Shown here piece after piece: positions 9,988 through 21,359 of a stretch of DNA of 64,000 nt. The number at the start of each line of letters is the position of its first letter. Within the stretch, counting starts at the first letter, position 1. The translations under genes were made by a program, and so were the position numbers. Source of the stretch: Gonatopus flavifemur (taxonomy: Eukaryota; Arthropoda; Insecta; Hymenoptera; Dryinidae); assembly GCA_018340375.1 (NCBI GenBank), contig JAFFJZ010000014.1:6324001-6388000 (forward strand), given 5' to 3'. A model generated the notes under the pieces. The model was not told where the DNA came from. It saw only the letters and a program-made list of their open reading frames with translations, and did not search any database.

Positions 9988-10058
9988 CCTCACAACCACA
10001 CCCACACCCACCGACACCCACACACAACCACTCACCCACCCATACTCACACAAACCTA

Positions 10059-10091
<33 letters not shown>

Positions 10092-10195
10092 CTCCTCACA
10101 ACCACACCCACACCCACTGACACCCACGCACAACCACTCACCCACCCAGACCCACACAAACCTACTCACTCACACACACACACACACACACAAGG
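9950..10195. repeat. CA-rich minisatellite (two ~110-bp units) with (CA)n tracts
   Basis: Units are bounded by (CA)n runs near 9,951-9,985, 10,069-10,091 and 10,170-10,192. Each contains CCTCCTCACAACCACACCCA and CACTCACCCACCCA. The Thr-His-rich ORFs here are shadows of this repeat. Confidence 0.9.
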
Positions 10196-10342
10196 AATCA
10201 GGTTTCCGACACGTCCACGCCGTTGATTCTTGATTCTGGGTAATGCCAAGATTGGAATAGAAGAAACTTCCGATGCAAAAAAAAATTGATCAAATTGTCA
10301 TGCCCCGTTCAAGAGTAATGGGGGTGTTTCCAGACTTTGCCA

Positions 10343-10632
10343 CATCAGAGTATTGAAACTACGATAACTCAGCGAAAAATGGTCCGATTTCAAAAAACAA
10401 AAAACCGCTGGGTTCGGGTTGGAACACACTATTGAATGACGTATCACAAGTCCCCCCATCTCATCTGAAATGGTGGCCCCCTTCCCCCCCCCCCCCCCTA
10501 CAGGGCTGAGGGACTCAAAGTTCCCCGTTACCATGGCCCTTGTTCCCTCCTTCAATTAAAAAAACATTTGATCCAATTATCATGCCCCGTTCAAAAGTTA
10601 TGGAGGTGTTTCCAGACTTTCGCGCCACCCCG
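10343..10632 (-). mobile_element. Second terminal fragment of the CAGGGTGGCGC element, inverted
   Basis: The minus-strand sequence from 10,632 repeats the left ~230 bp of 9,307-9,540: GGGTGGCGCGAAAGTCTGGA, TTGAACGGGGCATG, a G-rich run, and TGAGATGGGGGG..TTGTGATAC. It is followed by TA (10,633-10,634). It has only the 5' end, so it is a truncated copy joined tail-on to the first. Confidence 0.8.
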
Positions 10633-10722
10633 TATGAATTAAGAATGATTCTTGGTTGTGAACAATATAGGTAGCTGTAAATTGTTAATATTTCACTCAA
10701 TAAAAAATTTGATTACACATAC

Positions 10723-10941
10723 CTGCTGTTCCTGTAATTGCAATCTGAAACATTGGCCAGTCTGCTGAAGGTGGTTCACATTCTTTTACCATCCTTCGAA
10801 TCAAAGAGAATTGCTTCTTGGTTGAACCTGCAGGAATGAACTTTGTAACTAATCTTCCAGCCTCATTATCCAAAGAAATCCAAGTTGACGGAATAATATC
10901 CACATTCCTAAGATCATTGTGGCGTTCATCGATGAATTCTA
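10723..10941 (-). CDS. N-terminal exon of an uncharacterised insect protein (DUF4806-family-like)
   Basis: The acceptor AAAAATTAG precedes 10,941 and the donor GCAG/GTATGTG lies at 10,723. The 219-base exon is open throughout in phase 1. It begins (V)EFIDERHNDLRNVDIIPSTW and ends ADWPMFQIAITGTAG. The pattern of a hydrophobic-acidic VEFxDE..VDIIPxxW strand pair resembles the N-terminal module of uncharacterised insect proteins, many of which end in DUF4806; this attribution is from memory. Together with 8,672-8,740, 8,500-8,592 and 8,426-8,464 it makes a frame-consistent chain. No DUF4806 C-terminus is visible. An earlier exon must lie upstream, because this one starts in mid-codon. Confidence 0.65.
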
Positions 10942-11138
10942 CTAATTTTTATCGAGAAGAAGAACAATGCGGAGGAAAACATTTTTCTGTTCAGAATAAG
11001 TCGCTGTTGTTTAAGTATATGAGGACAGGAAATAAACTGAATTTTTTTCACCTCCTCATTTTGAATTCTCATTATATTTCGAATAGTGTCTCAAAAATGT
11101 CTCAGACGGCTCAAAGAAATTCAAATTCAATAAATTGA

Positions 11139-12116
11139 CAATACCAAATGTACCGGTATGAAATGAGCGTTTTTTTGTGGAAATGAAATACTAATTGCGA
11201 ATGGGAAAGTAAAAAAAACTTATTCAAAGTATTGACCATTGCTTTCCACACATTTTGACCACCTTTCTGGCAATTTGTGGATACCACGCCAATAGAAATG
11301 TTTGTATTCTGAAGCAAACCAATCAGACAACCAATTTTCAACTTTTTCGTAGGAATCGAAGTGCTGCTCAGCCAATACGTGTCCCATCGATGAAAACAAA
11401 TGATACTCAGAAGGAGCCAAGTCTGGTGAATACGACGGGTGGGGTACCAGCTTCCAGCCAAGTGCTTTGATTGTATCCTGAACCGGTTTCGCTTTGCGTG
11501 CAGGTGCATTGTCGTGTAATAAAATTACTTTGCCGTGTCTTCTAACCCATCCTGGTCGTTTTTCGATCAATGAATGGTTCAAATCGATCATTTATTGTCT
11601 GTAGCGATTAGTATCAACAGTTTCACCAGGTTTTAGAAACTGATGATACACCACACCTCTTTGGTCCCACCAAACACAGAGCATTGCCCTCTTGCTGAAT
11701 CGATCTGGTTATTCCGGATTAACCCATGATTTTTCCCGTTCAGGATTCTCAAAATGAATCCATTTTTCATCGCCAGTAACAATTCGATGCGAAACTGATT
11801 TTCTTTCGTGTCTTTGAATCGAAATTTCATAAGTGTTCTTCCGGTTTTGCATCTGTCTTTTATTCAATTCATGTGGCATCCATCTTCTATACTTTTGGAT
11901 CTTCCCCATAGCTTCCAAACGGTCAGAAATTGTTTGTTGTGCAACATTTAACATTGCTGCCATTCGCTTTCGACTCAAAGTATCTTCATCCAATATTGCT
12001 TGCAGTTCGGCGTCTTCAAACTGTTTTGGTGGTCTTCCACGTCCTTCATTTCTCACATCAAAATCATTATCTCTGAACCGTTGAAACCATCTCTTGCATG
12101 TTGCTTCTTATAGAGC
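11139..12116 (-). pseudogene. mariner transposase, N-terminally truncated, with stops and a D-to-E change
   Basis: Minus strand from about 12,110: CKRWFQRFRDNDFDVRNEG..GRPPKQFED, a HTH region (AAMLNVAQQTISDRLEAMGK), the first catalytic Asp in VTGDEKWIHF, the second in LLHDNAPARK, and a third region SPDLAPSEYHLF. There the family normally has Asp (DD34D), so this copy has Glu. Stops occur after WVNPE (about 11,710) and before MIDLNHSLIEKRPGW (about 11,592). The N-terminus before WFQRF is missing, cut off at about 12,116. It lies in the intergenic side of the DUF4806-like gene. Confidence 0.85.
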
Positions 12117-12784
12117 ATGATCACCACCCAGTAAACACACGCACCTTTTAAAAACGTGGAAAACAGTCAATAACCACACGTTGTGAATTAGTAATATTCT
12201 CGCGTTGATTCGACGTAAAAATGTCGCGGCAGATCACGTGTTCTTCAAACATAAAATAACGTCATATCAACGGTTTGAACATCGTTTAAAAGACGTTAAA
12301 TATTGACGTGTTCTAATGATGGTTCTAAAACACGAATTGAATCCAACAAATTATTTTGAAAACTTCTCATTCAATAGCGAGAACAATAGTATTTCTGAGT
12401 ATGACAGAATTTGGAAAGTATGCCACACTATTTACTATCTTGCTGTTTGTTGAAATTTTAACCATTGTTCGGGTTCGTTCGACATTTTTAGCAGAATATC
12501 TTCAATTGAAGTTCAAACACAAGGTGTTATAAACACATTTTAAACGCGTGGTTCCTTTTGGTGAATTTAACTTAGAAGATTCGTATTCTCTGCGACGATT
12601 CGAAATCAATGATCGCGCTGACGATGTTCAATCCTCACTGTGAATACAATCCCTAAATGCCATCGCTCGCCGGTTTCAGGATTCTTATGGAGTGGGGACG
12701 CGGATCACAGATTATTACTCCAAATTGTGGTTTCAAACAATATTTATTCAGTTCAATTTCATGGTAGGGAAATCTGAAAATTTT
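12117..12784. other. Unassigned; ACGTG/ACGTT-rich start
   Basis: From 12,126 CCCAGTAAACACACGC and many ACGTG/AACGT words run to about 12,320. This could be the edge of another motif-type MITE, but I found no matching opposite end. No coding block is recognised. Confidence 0.35.
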
Positions 12785-12995
12785 TGCATAAGTTCTATAC
12801 TTGAAATGAGGGGACACGTGTATCAGGATGTTTTTTTATTCCCACTATTTTTAGGAATACACGAATTCGGAATTTTACCCATCTCCCAATTCAACGAATT
12901 TTCAAACGAACATAACTCTGGTCCTATTAATCGTTGAGACTTGATTTTCTTCTCAATTTCAAGGTAATGGGACGAACTTTACTTCCAAGGGGGTC
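12785..12995 (+). repeat. Dispersed repeat, inverted copy at 27,246-27,480
   Basis: Both copies share TTCTATACTTGAAAT, GTGTATCAGGAT, CACTATTTT.AGGAATACAC and CATCGTTGAGACTTGATTTT. They end at CAAGGGGGTCC. Just after that point each copy carries a different insertion: a TCGAAATTTTGCCCC element here, and a CCAGTCAC element at 26,999-27,264 there. Confidence 0.75.
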
Positions 12996-13170
12996 CCCCC
13001 GAGTCGAAATTTTGCCCCTGCTTTGTCGATCCAATCAGTAAAATTGCCCCTATTTTCACGCTATAGAAACTACTTGGTCCTACTTTTCCGCTTCGAATAT
13101 TTTTTGATTCTATTTTTCTACTCCACAATCTACTACTCCTACATAGAACCTAATGCTCCTACATGTTGGA
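12996..13170. mobile_element. CCCGAGTCGAAATTTTGCCCC-end MITE
   Basis: It starts CCCGAGTCGAAATTTTGCCC and has an interior of CTCCTACTTT-like words (TACTACTCCTACATAG). An inverted relative occupies about 26,795-26,998 and ends GGGGCAAAATTTCGACTCGG. The other end is less certain (about CTACATGTTGG). No coding capacity. Confidence 0.6.
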
Positions 13171-13947
13171 TTTTTCGAATAATAATAATATCACATGAAG
13201 GGCATTTTCTCAATTGAATCAAAATTATATCCATCAAACAAATAGATTCTTATTCACATACGAATCTAATAATTATTACTTGATTCAAATCAAACATTCA
13301 TTTCATCAAAATAAATATTTATTTTATAGAATCAAAAAAAATTTTGTTTTTTAGAATCAAATTAAATTTGTCTTTACCCAAATGAATATCCATCAGATTT
13401 GTTTTTAACTGAATGTTTTATGTAGGTGTATGAAGAATAGAATACCCGACTTGAATTATAAGAGGAAATTGAAAACAAACTTATCAAATTACTCAAGTTC
13501 TTTTTTATTGACTGGCACTGTCACGTAAGCTTGATTATCAAAATGCATATAAATACAAGTGGTAAGAAAACTTTTTTATATTTAATATGGAATGAATTCA
13601 TGGTGTAGATGTACATATTTGAATATGACGGAGAAAATGATTATCAATATATTATCGTTGAATTAATTTGAATGAGCCTTCTCTCATATACAAAAATATC
13701 TATTTCCACTATGAACTAATCGTTTCTTCAGAGATTGCAATCGACTGAATACACGGAAACAATGCCGCTGGAAAATATGACTTTTTGAAAATTTTTTTAG
13801 TAAACCAGAAACAGAGGTTTGTAAAATGGGTTTTTATATGAAAATACGGAAGCTCACGAATACTGTAGAAAAATTACGGGTTTAAAATCTGAATCCTAAC
13901 CATTACGTTTTCTACAGCACCCGTGATCTTTTGTAGCAGAAACTATT
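13171..13947. other. AT-rich, GAATCAAA/ATTCATTT-rich sequence
   Basis: Between 13,200 and 13,420 there are many short words such as GAATCAAA and AAATGAAT in both orientations, in the manner of the motif-type MITEs. No clear ends or coding block are seen. Confidence 0.35.
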
Positions 13948-14161
13948 CCAGGCATTCTCTAGTTATCTCGAGGCCCTCGCAAGTTTTTCTCAAGGCAAAA
14001 CTAGTGTAGTTGAACTTGCAAGTTAACAGTGAGCTCCTTACAAGTTTGACTGGTAGATACTTCGGCAAAAATCATTCTGGTCCTTCTCTAAGCCTCACAA
14101 AGGCCTAACTAGTCCCTTGTGAGGGACTTGCAAGGCCTCGTAACAATCTAGAGAATAACTG
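13948..14161. mobile_element. Probable MITE with ATTCTCTAG inverted ends and CTTGCAAG motif
   Basis: The left end CAGGCATTCTCTAGTTATCT then GAGGCC.TCGCAAGT pairs with the complement of the right end (CCAGTTATTCTCTAG then GAGGCCTTGCAAGT). The interior repeats AACTTGCAAG / GGCCTTGTGAGG. A related sequence at about 26,560-26,695 ends CTACCAGGG. Confidence 0.6.
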
Positions 14162-15254
14162 GAGTGCTTGTATTGAGGTTATGTTTACATATAATCGTTG
14201 TCAATCAGAAACTTGAGCAGTCGTGGTGCATGTGGAGTAAATGATAGATAGTCTATCGTAGTTTATGTGATATTTCACATACCTGTTTTCTATCACAAAT
14301 CATGTGAATTACTATGAACTATTGGCACGATAGATACTTATAAGGGACAGATTGTCAAAAATTACTTAAAAATAACTTCATTGAACTATGCATGTAGTTA
14401 TGAAGAATTATATATGAACAAATTATTAGGTCCATTTGCAAGAATCAGAATCAATTGAATATTTATATTGTTGCATGTGAGGTATGCCCTGGTGGAACTG
14501 AACGACCACGAAACGACCATGAAACGACCGTCGTTTTGTTCAATGAAGCGACCTAGGAACGACCATAAAGCGACTTTGAGAAAAATGCGTCTTTTTTAAG
14601 AATAATTGAGCGTAGGGAGAAAATCAAAAAAGCATCATTAAGTAGAGGCTTTGATCTATCAATTGACATAAACATCATGCTGAAATGCGATGATTGAGGT
14701 ACTGTTTGGATCGTTTGAAAAAGAGGAATTTTTGGAAGGAAATCGGCTCGGTACAACGAAACGCGTTGAGCGTGAGGGGCGGAGCTTGAGTAAAGGACAC
14801 GTGGCGAAGAGGGGAGCGAGGGAGCAACTAATCACGCCTACCGAAGCAGGGACGCGGCAACGTAACAAGAACGACGAAACGACCCTGGAACGACTAACAA
14901 ACGACTTTCACATAATGTTCAGGTTGAATAAATTTGTCTTTCATATGATTGTTATTTCGGAATGCATGAGTATGTGTTCACTGAAAGGGCTATTGTTATG
15001 TGAATTGAACGGATGGATACTAATTACGGGAAGAACTCAGAAAGAGTTCATTTTGGATTGGGAACGAGAAAACGACCGTGAAGCGACCTTAAAACGACCA
15101 AGAGGTGACTTTTTCGGGAATTCACTGATACTTTCGTTTTTTGATTTGATCGCGATCTCGTTGACAATTTGTGATTGATATCTCACTTGAGGGAGGGTGT
15201 AACCGCATCATGATCCTATTGAGAGATTCACCTCAAGGTTAATTGTTCGCATAT

Positions 15255-17050
15255 CGAGTGCGAACATACAAAGCGACTATGGAACGACCAACCGACGACT
15301 TTCCTATAAGTTTCAGGTTTCCCATTGTTTTTCATATTGTTACAATTTCAAATTGAATCAGCTGCTGACTGAATGTCCTATGGATATGTGAATCACGCGG
15401 ATGCATAACAATCACGGGAAGAAATCGGAAAGAGTTCATTTTGGATTGGAAACGAGAAAACGACCGTGCACCTGGTGAAAGGGAAGCGTGTCATAAACAG
15501 TAACGGAAGCGTAAGAATGTTTCAGATTACTTTCCTAATACTTCTTATATGCTTCCTATCCACTCTCTAACTACGCTTCCGGACGTCAAGCCCGGTTTCT
15601 ATGAAATTGGTGTTTCTTCGGATACGCTTCAAATATACGTTCGGACCACTCTTAATGTTCCACTTGACGCTTGGTATACGCTTAAATCCACGTTCCAAAT
15701 ACTTTCCAACTACGTTTCTGACACTTTCTATTACACGCTTCCCTTTCACCAGGGTATTCGCAAATCAAGTGCGGACATATAAAGCGACTATGAAACGACC
15801 AACCGACGACTTTTGTATAAGTTTTGGGTTTCCCATTGTTTTTCATATTGTTACAATTTCAAATTGAATCAGGTGCTTACTGAATGTCCTATGGATATGT
15901 GAATCACGCGCATGGATGACAATCACGGGAAGTAATCGGAAAGAGTTCATTTCGGATTGGAAACGAGAAAGCGACCGTAAAGCGACCTTAAAACGACCAA
16001 AGGGTGACTTTTTCGGAAATTCACTGAAACTTTCCTTTTTTGATTTGATCGCGATCTCGTTGCGATTTGTGGTTTATATCTTACTTGAGGAAGGCTGTAA
16101 CCGCATCATAATCCTATTGAAAGATTTACCTCAAGGTTAATTGTTCGCAAATCGAGTGCGAACATACAAAGTGACTATGAAACGACCAACCGACGACTTT
16201 CCTATAAGTTTCAGGTTTCCCATTGTTTTTCATATTGTTACAATTTCAAATTGAATCAGCTGCTGACTGAATGTCCTATGGATATGTGAATCACGCGGAT
16301 GGATAACAATCACGGGAAGAAATCGGAAAGAGTTCATTTTGGATTGGAAACGAGAAAACGACCGTGCACCTGGTGAAAGGGAAGCGTGTCATAAACAGTA
16401 ACGGAAGCGTAAGAATGTTTCAGATTACTTTCCTAATACTTCTTATATGCTTCCTATCCACTCTCTAACTACGCTTCCGGACGTCAAGCCCGGTTTCTAT
16501 GAAATTGGTGTTTCTTCGGATACGCTTCAAATATACGTTCGGACCACTCTTAATGTTCCACTTGACGCTCGGTATACGCTTAAATCCACGTTCCAAATAC
16601 TTTCCAACTACGTTTCTGACACTTTCTATTACACGCTTCCCTTTCACCAGGGTATTCGCAAATCAAGTGCGGACATATAAAGCGACTATGAAACGACCAA
16701 CCGACGACTTTTGTATAAGTTTTGGGTTTCCCATTGTTTTTCATATTGTTACAATTTCAAATTGAATCAGCTGCTCACTGAATGTCCTATGGATATGTGA
16801 ATCACGCGCATGGATGACAATCACGGGAAGTAATCGGAAAGAGTTCATTTCGGATTGGAAACGAGAAAGCGACCGTAAAGCGACCTTAAAACGACCAAAG
16901 GGTGACTTTTTCGGAAATTCACTGAAACTTTCCTTTTTTGATTTGATCGCGATCTCGTTGCGATTTGTGGTTTATATCTTACTTGAGGAAGGCTGTAACC
17001 GCATCATAATCCTATTGAAAGATTTACCTCAAGGTTAATTGTTCGCAAAT
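15255..17050. repeat. 898-bp direct tandem duplication within the left arm
   Basis: Positions about 15,255-16,152 and 16,153-17,050 are nearly identical, with an offset of exactly 898 bp for all shared words. Each copy holds one satellite unit, the nested GAAGCG MITE, and a second satellite unit. Only a handful of differences are visible, so the duplication is recent compared with the ~10% divergence between other units. The right arm has only one corresponding MITE, so the expansion followed formation of the palindrome. Confidence 0.9.
15470..15754. mobile_element. Nested GAAGCG-type MITE, duplicated at 16,368-16,652
   Basis: Ends are CCTGGTGAAAGGGAAGCGTG and its complement at ACGCTTCCCTTTCACCAGGG. 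The interior is a hairpin of GAAGCGTA / ACGTTCGGACC words around a GGACGTCAAGCCCGG centre. The copy in the right arm of the giant element is split by the hAT element between 19,423 and 23,525. Confidence 0.8.
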
Positions 17051-20002
17051 CGAGTGCGAACATACAAAGCGACTATGAAACGACCAACCGACGACTTTTG
17101 TATAAGTTTCAGGTTGCCCATTGTTTGTCATATTGTTACAAATTCAAATTGAATCAGCTGCTCACTGAATTTCATATGGATATGTGAATCACGCGCATGG
17201 ATAACAATCACGGGAAGTAACCGGAAAGAGTTGATTTTGACCAAGTGGTGACTTTTTCGGAAATTCACTGATACTTTCGTTTTTTGATTTGATCGCGATC
17301 TCGTTGACAATTTGTGATTTATATCTCACTTGAGGGAGGGTGTAACCGCATCATGATCCTATTGAAAGATTCACCTCAAGGTTAATTGTTCGCAAATCGA
17401 GTTCGAACATACAAAGCGACTATGAAACGACCAACCGACGTCTTTCGTTGAGTTTCAGGTTTCCCATCGTTTTTCATATTGTTACAATTTCAAATTGAAT
17501 CAGCTGCTCACTAAATGCCCTATGGGTATGTGGATCAGGCGCATGGATAACAATCACGGGAACTAACCGGAAAGAGTTGATTTTGGATTGGAAACGAGAA
17601 AACGACCGTAAGGCGGCCTTGAAACGACCAAAGGGTGACTTTTTCGGAAATTCACTGATACTTTCGTTTTTTTATTTGATCGCGATCCCGTTGACAATTT
17701 GTGGTTCATATCTTATCCCAGGAAGGCTGTAACCGCATCATGATCCTATTGAAAGATTCACCTCAAGGTTAATTGTTCGCATATCGAGTGCGAACATACA
17801 AAGCGACTATGGAACGACCAACCGACGACTTTCCTATAAGTTTCAGGTTTCCCATTGTTTTTCATATTGTTACAATTTTAAATTGAATCAGCTGCTCACT
17901 AAATCTCCTATGGATATGTGAATCGGGCGGATGAATAACAATCACGGGAAGAAATCGGAAAGAGTTTATTTTTGATTGGAAACGAGAAAACGACCAGAAA
18001 GTGACTTTTTCCATAAATTCCCTGATATTACCGTTCTCTCGATTGCTCGCGAGTTCATTGGTAATGTGTGATTTGGATCCTAATTGAGGGAGAGTGTAAC
18101 AACTTGAAATCCATATAGAAAAGATTCATCTGGAGTTAAACAATCGGAAATCGTCCACAATTTGTAAACGAACCCCTCACCAATTTAGAAAATGACAATA
18201 TCAGTGAATTCATGTAAAAAGTCACTGTTTGGTCGTTTTGAGGGAGCTTTATGGTCGGTTTCTGGTTCCGAAACGAAATCAATGCTTTCCAATTATTCCC
18301 CGTGATTGTTATCCATGCGCGTGATTCACATATCCATAAGACATTCAGTGAGCAGCTGATTCAATTTGAAATTGTAACAATATGAAAAACGATGGGAAAC
18401 CTGAAACTCAACGAAAGTCGTCGGTTGGTCGTTTCATAGTCGCTTTGTATGTTCGAACTCGATTTGCGAACAATTAACCTTGAGGTGAATCTTTCAATAG
18501 GATCATGATGCGGTTACAGCCTTCCTGAAGTAAGATATAAACCGCAAATTGTCAACGGGATCGCGATCAAATAAAAAAACGAAAGTATCAGTGAATTTCC
18601 GACAAAGTCACCCTTTGGTCGTTTCAAGGCCGCCTTACGGTCGTTTTCTCGTTCCCAATCCAAAATCAACTCTTTCCGGTTAGTTCCCGTGATTGTTATC
18701 CATGCGCGTGATTCACATATCCATATGAAATTGAGTGAGCAGCTGATTCAATTTGAATTTGTAACAATATGACAAACAATGGGCAACCTGAAACTTATAC
18801 AAAAGTCGTCGGTTGGTCGTTTCATAGTCGCTTTGTATGTTCGCACTCGATTTGCGAACAATTAACCTTGAGGTTAATCTTTCAATAGGATTATGATGCG
18901 GTTACAGCCTTCCTCAAGTAAGATATAAACCACAAATCGCAACGAGATCGCGATCAAATGAAAAAAGGAAAGTTTCAGTGAATTTCCGAAAAAGTCACCC
19001 TTTGGTCGTTTTAAGGTCGCTTTACGGTCGCTTTCTCGTTTCCAATCCGAAATGAACTCTTTCCGATTACTTCCCGTGATTGTCATCCATGCGCGTGATT
19101 AACATATCCATAGGACATTCAGTAAGCAGCTGATTCAATTCGGCATTGTAACAATATGAAAAACAATGGGAAACCCAAAACTTATACAAAAGTCGTCGGT
19201 TGGTCGTTTCATAGTCGCTTTATATGTCCGCACTTGATTTGCGAATACCCTGGGGAAAGGGAAGCGTGTAATAGAAAGTGTCAGAAACGTAGTTGGAAAG
19301 TATTTGGAACGTGGATTTAAGCGTATACCAAGCGTCAAGTGGAACATTAAGAGTGGTTCGAACGTATATTTGAAGCGTATCCGAAGAAACACCAATTTCA
19401 TAGAAACCGGGCTTGACGTCCGGTAGTGTTTCGGTATCGTCTCGTCTCGTCGAGACTGATCCGGGTCTCGTCTCGGTCTCGATTCAGTCTCGGAATGTAT
19501 AATCTCGTCTCGGTCTCGCCTTTGTCTCGACACAGTCAGTATCGTCTCGGTATCGGTCTCGGGTCGAGATTCTCGGTCTCGGCAATACAATTCATAGGTA
19601 TTCAAATTAGTCCACAAAAAATATTATTTATTCATTCATTAATTTATTCATCCATTATCGATGCATGTATTATTGATTCATTTATCATGCATTCATTCAT
19701 TATTCATCTATATAATATTCGGATACTTCTATGAAAGACCTATACAATAATTAGACACTGGGCATTTAGAATAATGTTCACAATAATACAATTCTGAATA
19801 CCATTGAGGATAGTTAATCATTGTTCTCAATATCATTTATAATAATATTGAAAATAATATCAGCATCAACACCCTGAGAGAACCTCAGGCGAATAAAATT
19901 TACATTCAACAAACGTCCATTAAATCTTCAAATGTTCATAGCTTTATTTTATTCAATAAAGATTTTTTGAACATCAGTGTTCTCTTGGGGCATGGTGCGA
20001 GT

Positions 20003-20187
20003 CAGTGTTGTGATATTCATCGAGCTGGGAAATCACAGCTTGGTCACGTGACCATGTTTCGCCCTAACACATGTAAGCGCTTTTATCGGTGAGCCGCTCA
20101 CCGACAAGAGCATTGACATGTGTTGGGGCAAAACGTGGTCACGTGATCAAGCTGCAATTCCCCAGCTCGACGAATATCACATCACTG
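20003..20187. mobile_element. hAT-type hairpin MITE with 8-bp target duplication
   Basis: The ends CAGTGTTGTGATATTC and (complement) CAGTGATGTGATATTC continue into ~85-bp inverted repeats containing GGTCACGTGA. GTGCGAGT lies on both sides (19,995-20,002 and 20,188-20,195). 185 bp, non-coding, nested in the 4.1-kb hAT element. Confidence 0.9.
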
Positions 20188-20413
20188 GTGCGAGTAGCGG
20201 AGGGTTGATTCACTAGTTTCTACAAAATCATGTACTAAAACCATATACGGTGTTGATAACAATAATATAGGGATTACAATAAAAATTTAGCTGTGATACC
20301 TATATTATAACCTCAATTTGGGACTGACCGATCATATATTTTTTGTCAGTATATCATATATTATCCGTACATGTAGATATGATATAAATATATCATGTTC
20401 CCTATATACTTTA

Positions 20414-20653
20414 CGCACAGAAAGAAGTATTTCTTTGAATCTGAGAAATTGTTATTTGAATAGCGCCAAATCAACATTTCTTTAACAAGAATAATTATTT
20501 TGTTGATTCAAACAAATTTGTTGTTTGAAAGAAGGACCAAATAATAAATTCGTTCACATGAACAAAATATTCATTTCTGTTAGAGAAATATCTATTTGGC
20601 CCCATTCAAATAAAAATTTCTTAGATTCAAACAAATACTTTTTTCTGTGTGCG
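20414..20653. mobile_element. TA-flanked MITE with CGCACAGAAA ends
   Basis: The left end CGCACAGAAAGAAGTATTTC and the complement of the right end CGCACACAGAAAAAAGTATT align through TTTGAATCTAAGAAATT. TA lies at 20,412-20,413 and 20,654-20,655. The interior is rich in TTCAAACAAAT words. 240 bp. Confidence 0.8.
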
Positions 20654-21040
20654 TATAAAGTATATTCATGCGTGATCCATTTACTTTATGTGTTCAATTC
20701 ATTATTACCAATCCCGAAATTCTTGAAGTTCGAATGATTTATTGAAATGGAATATAAAGCAGAATTCAGTCTATGTGTAGTTTCACCAATGAAATTCAGT
20801 ACCATCGTGATGAAGTTAACGGCTTTGAAGCACCGGAGCACGGGTCAAACTTTGCGAAGTAGTTTTGAACCTTTCACACATAAGTTGGGTCAGCTTTGGC
20901 GCAAGTCGAATTTTCTAGTTGAATATTTCTGAAATGAAAAAAAGGCAAGAGCAATTTTTCTCATTGAATAAACTTTTGGAATATGAAGTAGGATAGAATA
21001 CAAAAATTAAGGAAATCTTCCAGATTTTTTGGACAATACC

Positions 21041-21359
21041 CAACAAACACTTCGTGTCTTGCGATATCTTTTAGACTAGTTCAAGATGTCTTATGCAACA
21101 CGTTTAGACAAATTTAAGACATATCCTAACCTCAATCATGTCTTAAACTCATCTGGAAGATATCTTTAAAATGTCTTACATCTAAAAGATGTCTTGAAGA
21201 TATCTTTTGGATGTAAGACATTTTAAAGATATCTTCCAGATGAGTTTAAGACATCATGATTGAGGTTAGGATATATCTTAAATTTGTCTGAATGTGTTGC
21301 ATAAGACATCTTAAACTTGTCTAAAAGATATCGCAAGACACGAAGCGTTTGTTCCCTGG
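21041..21359. mobile_element. Foldback MITE, ~145-bp inverted repeats, AAGACATCTT motif
   Basis: CAACAAACACTTCGTGTCTT at the left matches the complement of the right end (AACAAACGCTTCGTGTCTTG). Arms extend to a short centre near 21,195. The interior repeats AAGATATCTT and AAGACAT. A diverged half-copy occurs at about 62,710-62,890. Outer boundaries and target duplication are not certain. Confidence 0.75.

Larger units (their letters stand above)
9307..10342 (+). mobile_element. IS630/Tc1/mariner-like element with CAGGGTGGCGC end, internally deleted
   Basis: The left end is CAGGGTGGCGCAAAAGCCTG preceded by TA. The same sequence, inverted and lacking its last few bases, ends at about 10,342. 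The inverted repeats include TAACTTTTGAACGGGGCATG. The N-terminal half of the transposase is missing. A long CA-rich minisatellite lies in the 3' part. The family shares CAGGGTG ends and the WFQQDGAP signature with the element at 31,712-33,763. Confidence 0.75.
9060..10672. repeat. Hairpin repeat split at its centre by nested transposons
   Basis: The left half, 9,063-9,098 (TATTGTTCACAACCAAGAAT then CATTTTTAATTCATA), is the inverted complement of the right half at 10,633-10,668. Joined at TA they form an almost perfect palindrome, so the original target was probably a short hairpin element. The elements at 9,101-9,302, 9,307-10,342 and 10,343-10,632 all lie between the halves. Confidence 0.7.

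Noticed and set aside
9859..10226. Cys/Val-rich and Thr/His-rich ORFs
   Set aside because: Products of the CA-rich minisatellite on both strands.
14690..15178. 162-codon ORF mirrored by a 166-codon ORF at 23,816-24,316 and shorter RKATLKRPKGDFF frames
   Set aside because: They recur because the DNA units recur. There is no start context, domain or codon pattern, and the repeated residues are just the AACGACC satellite motif translated.
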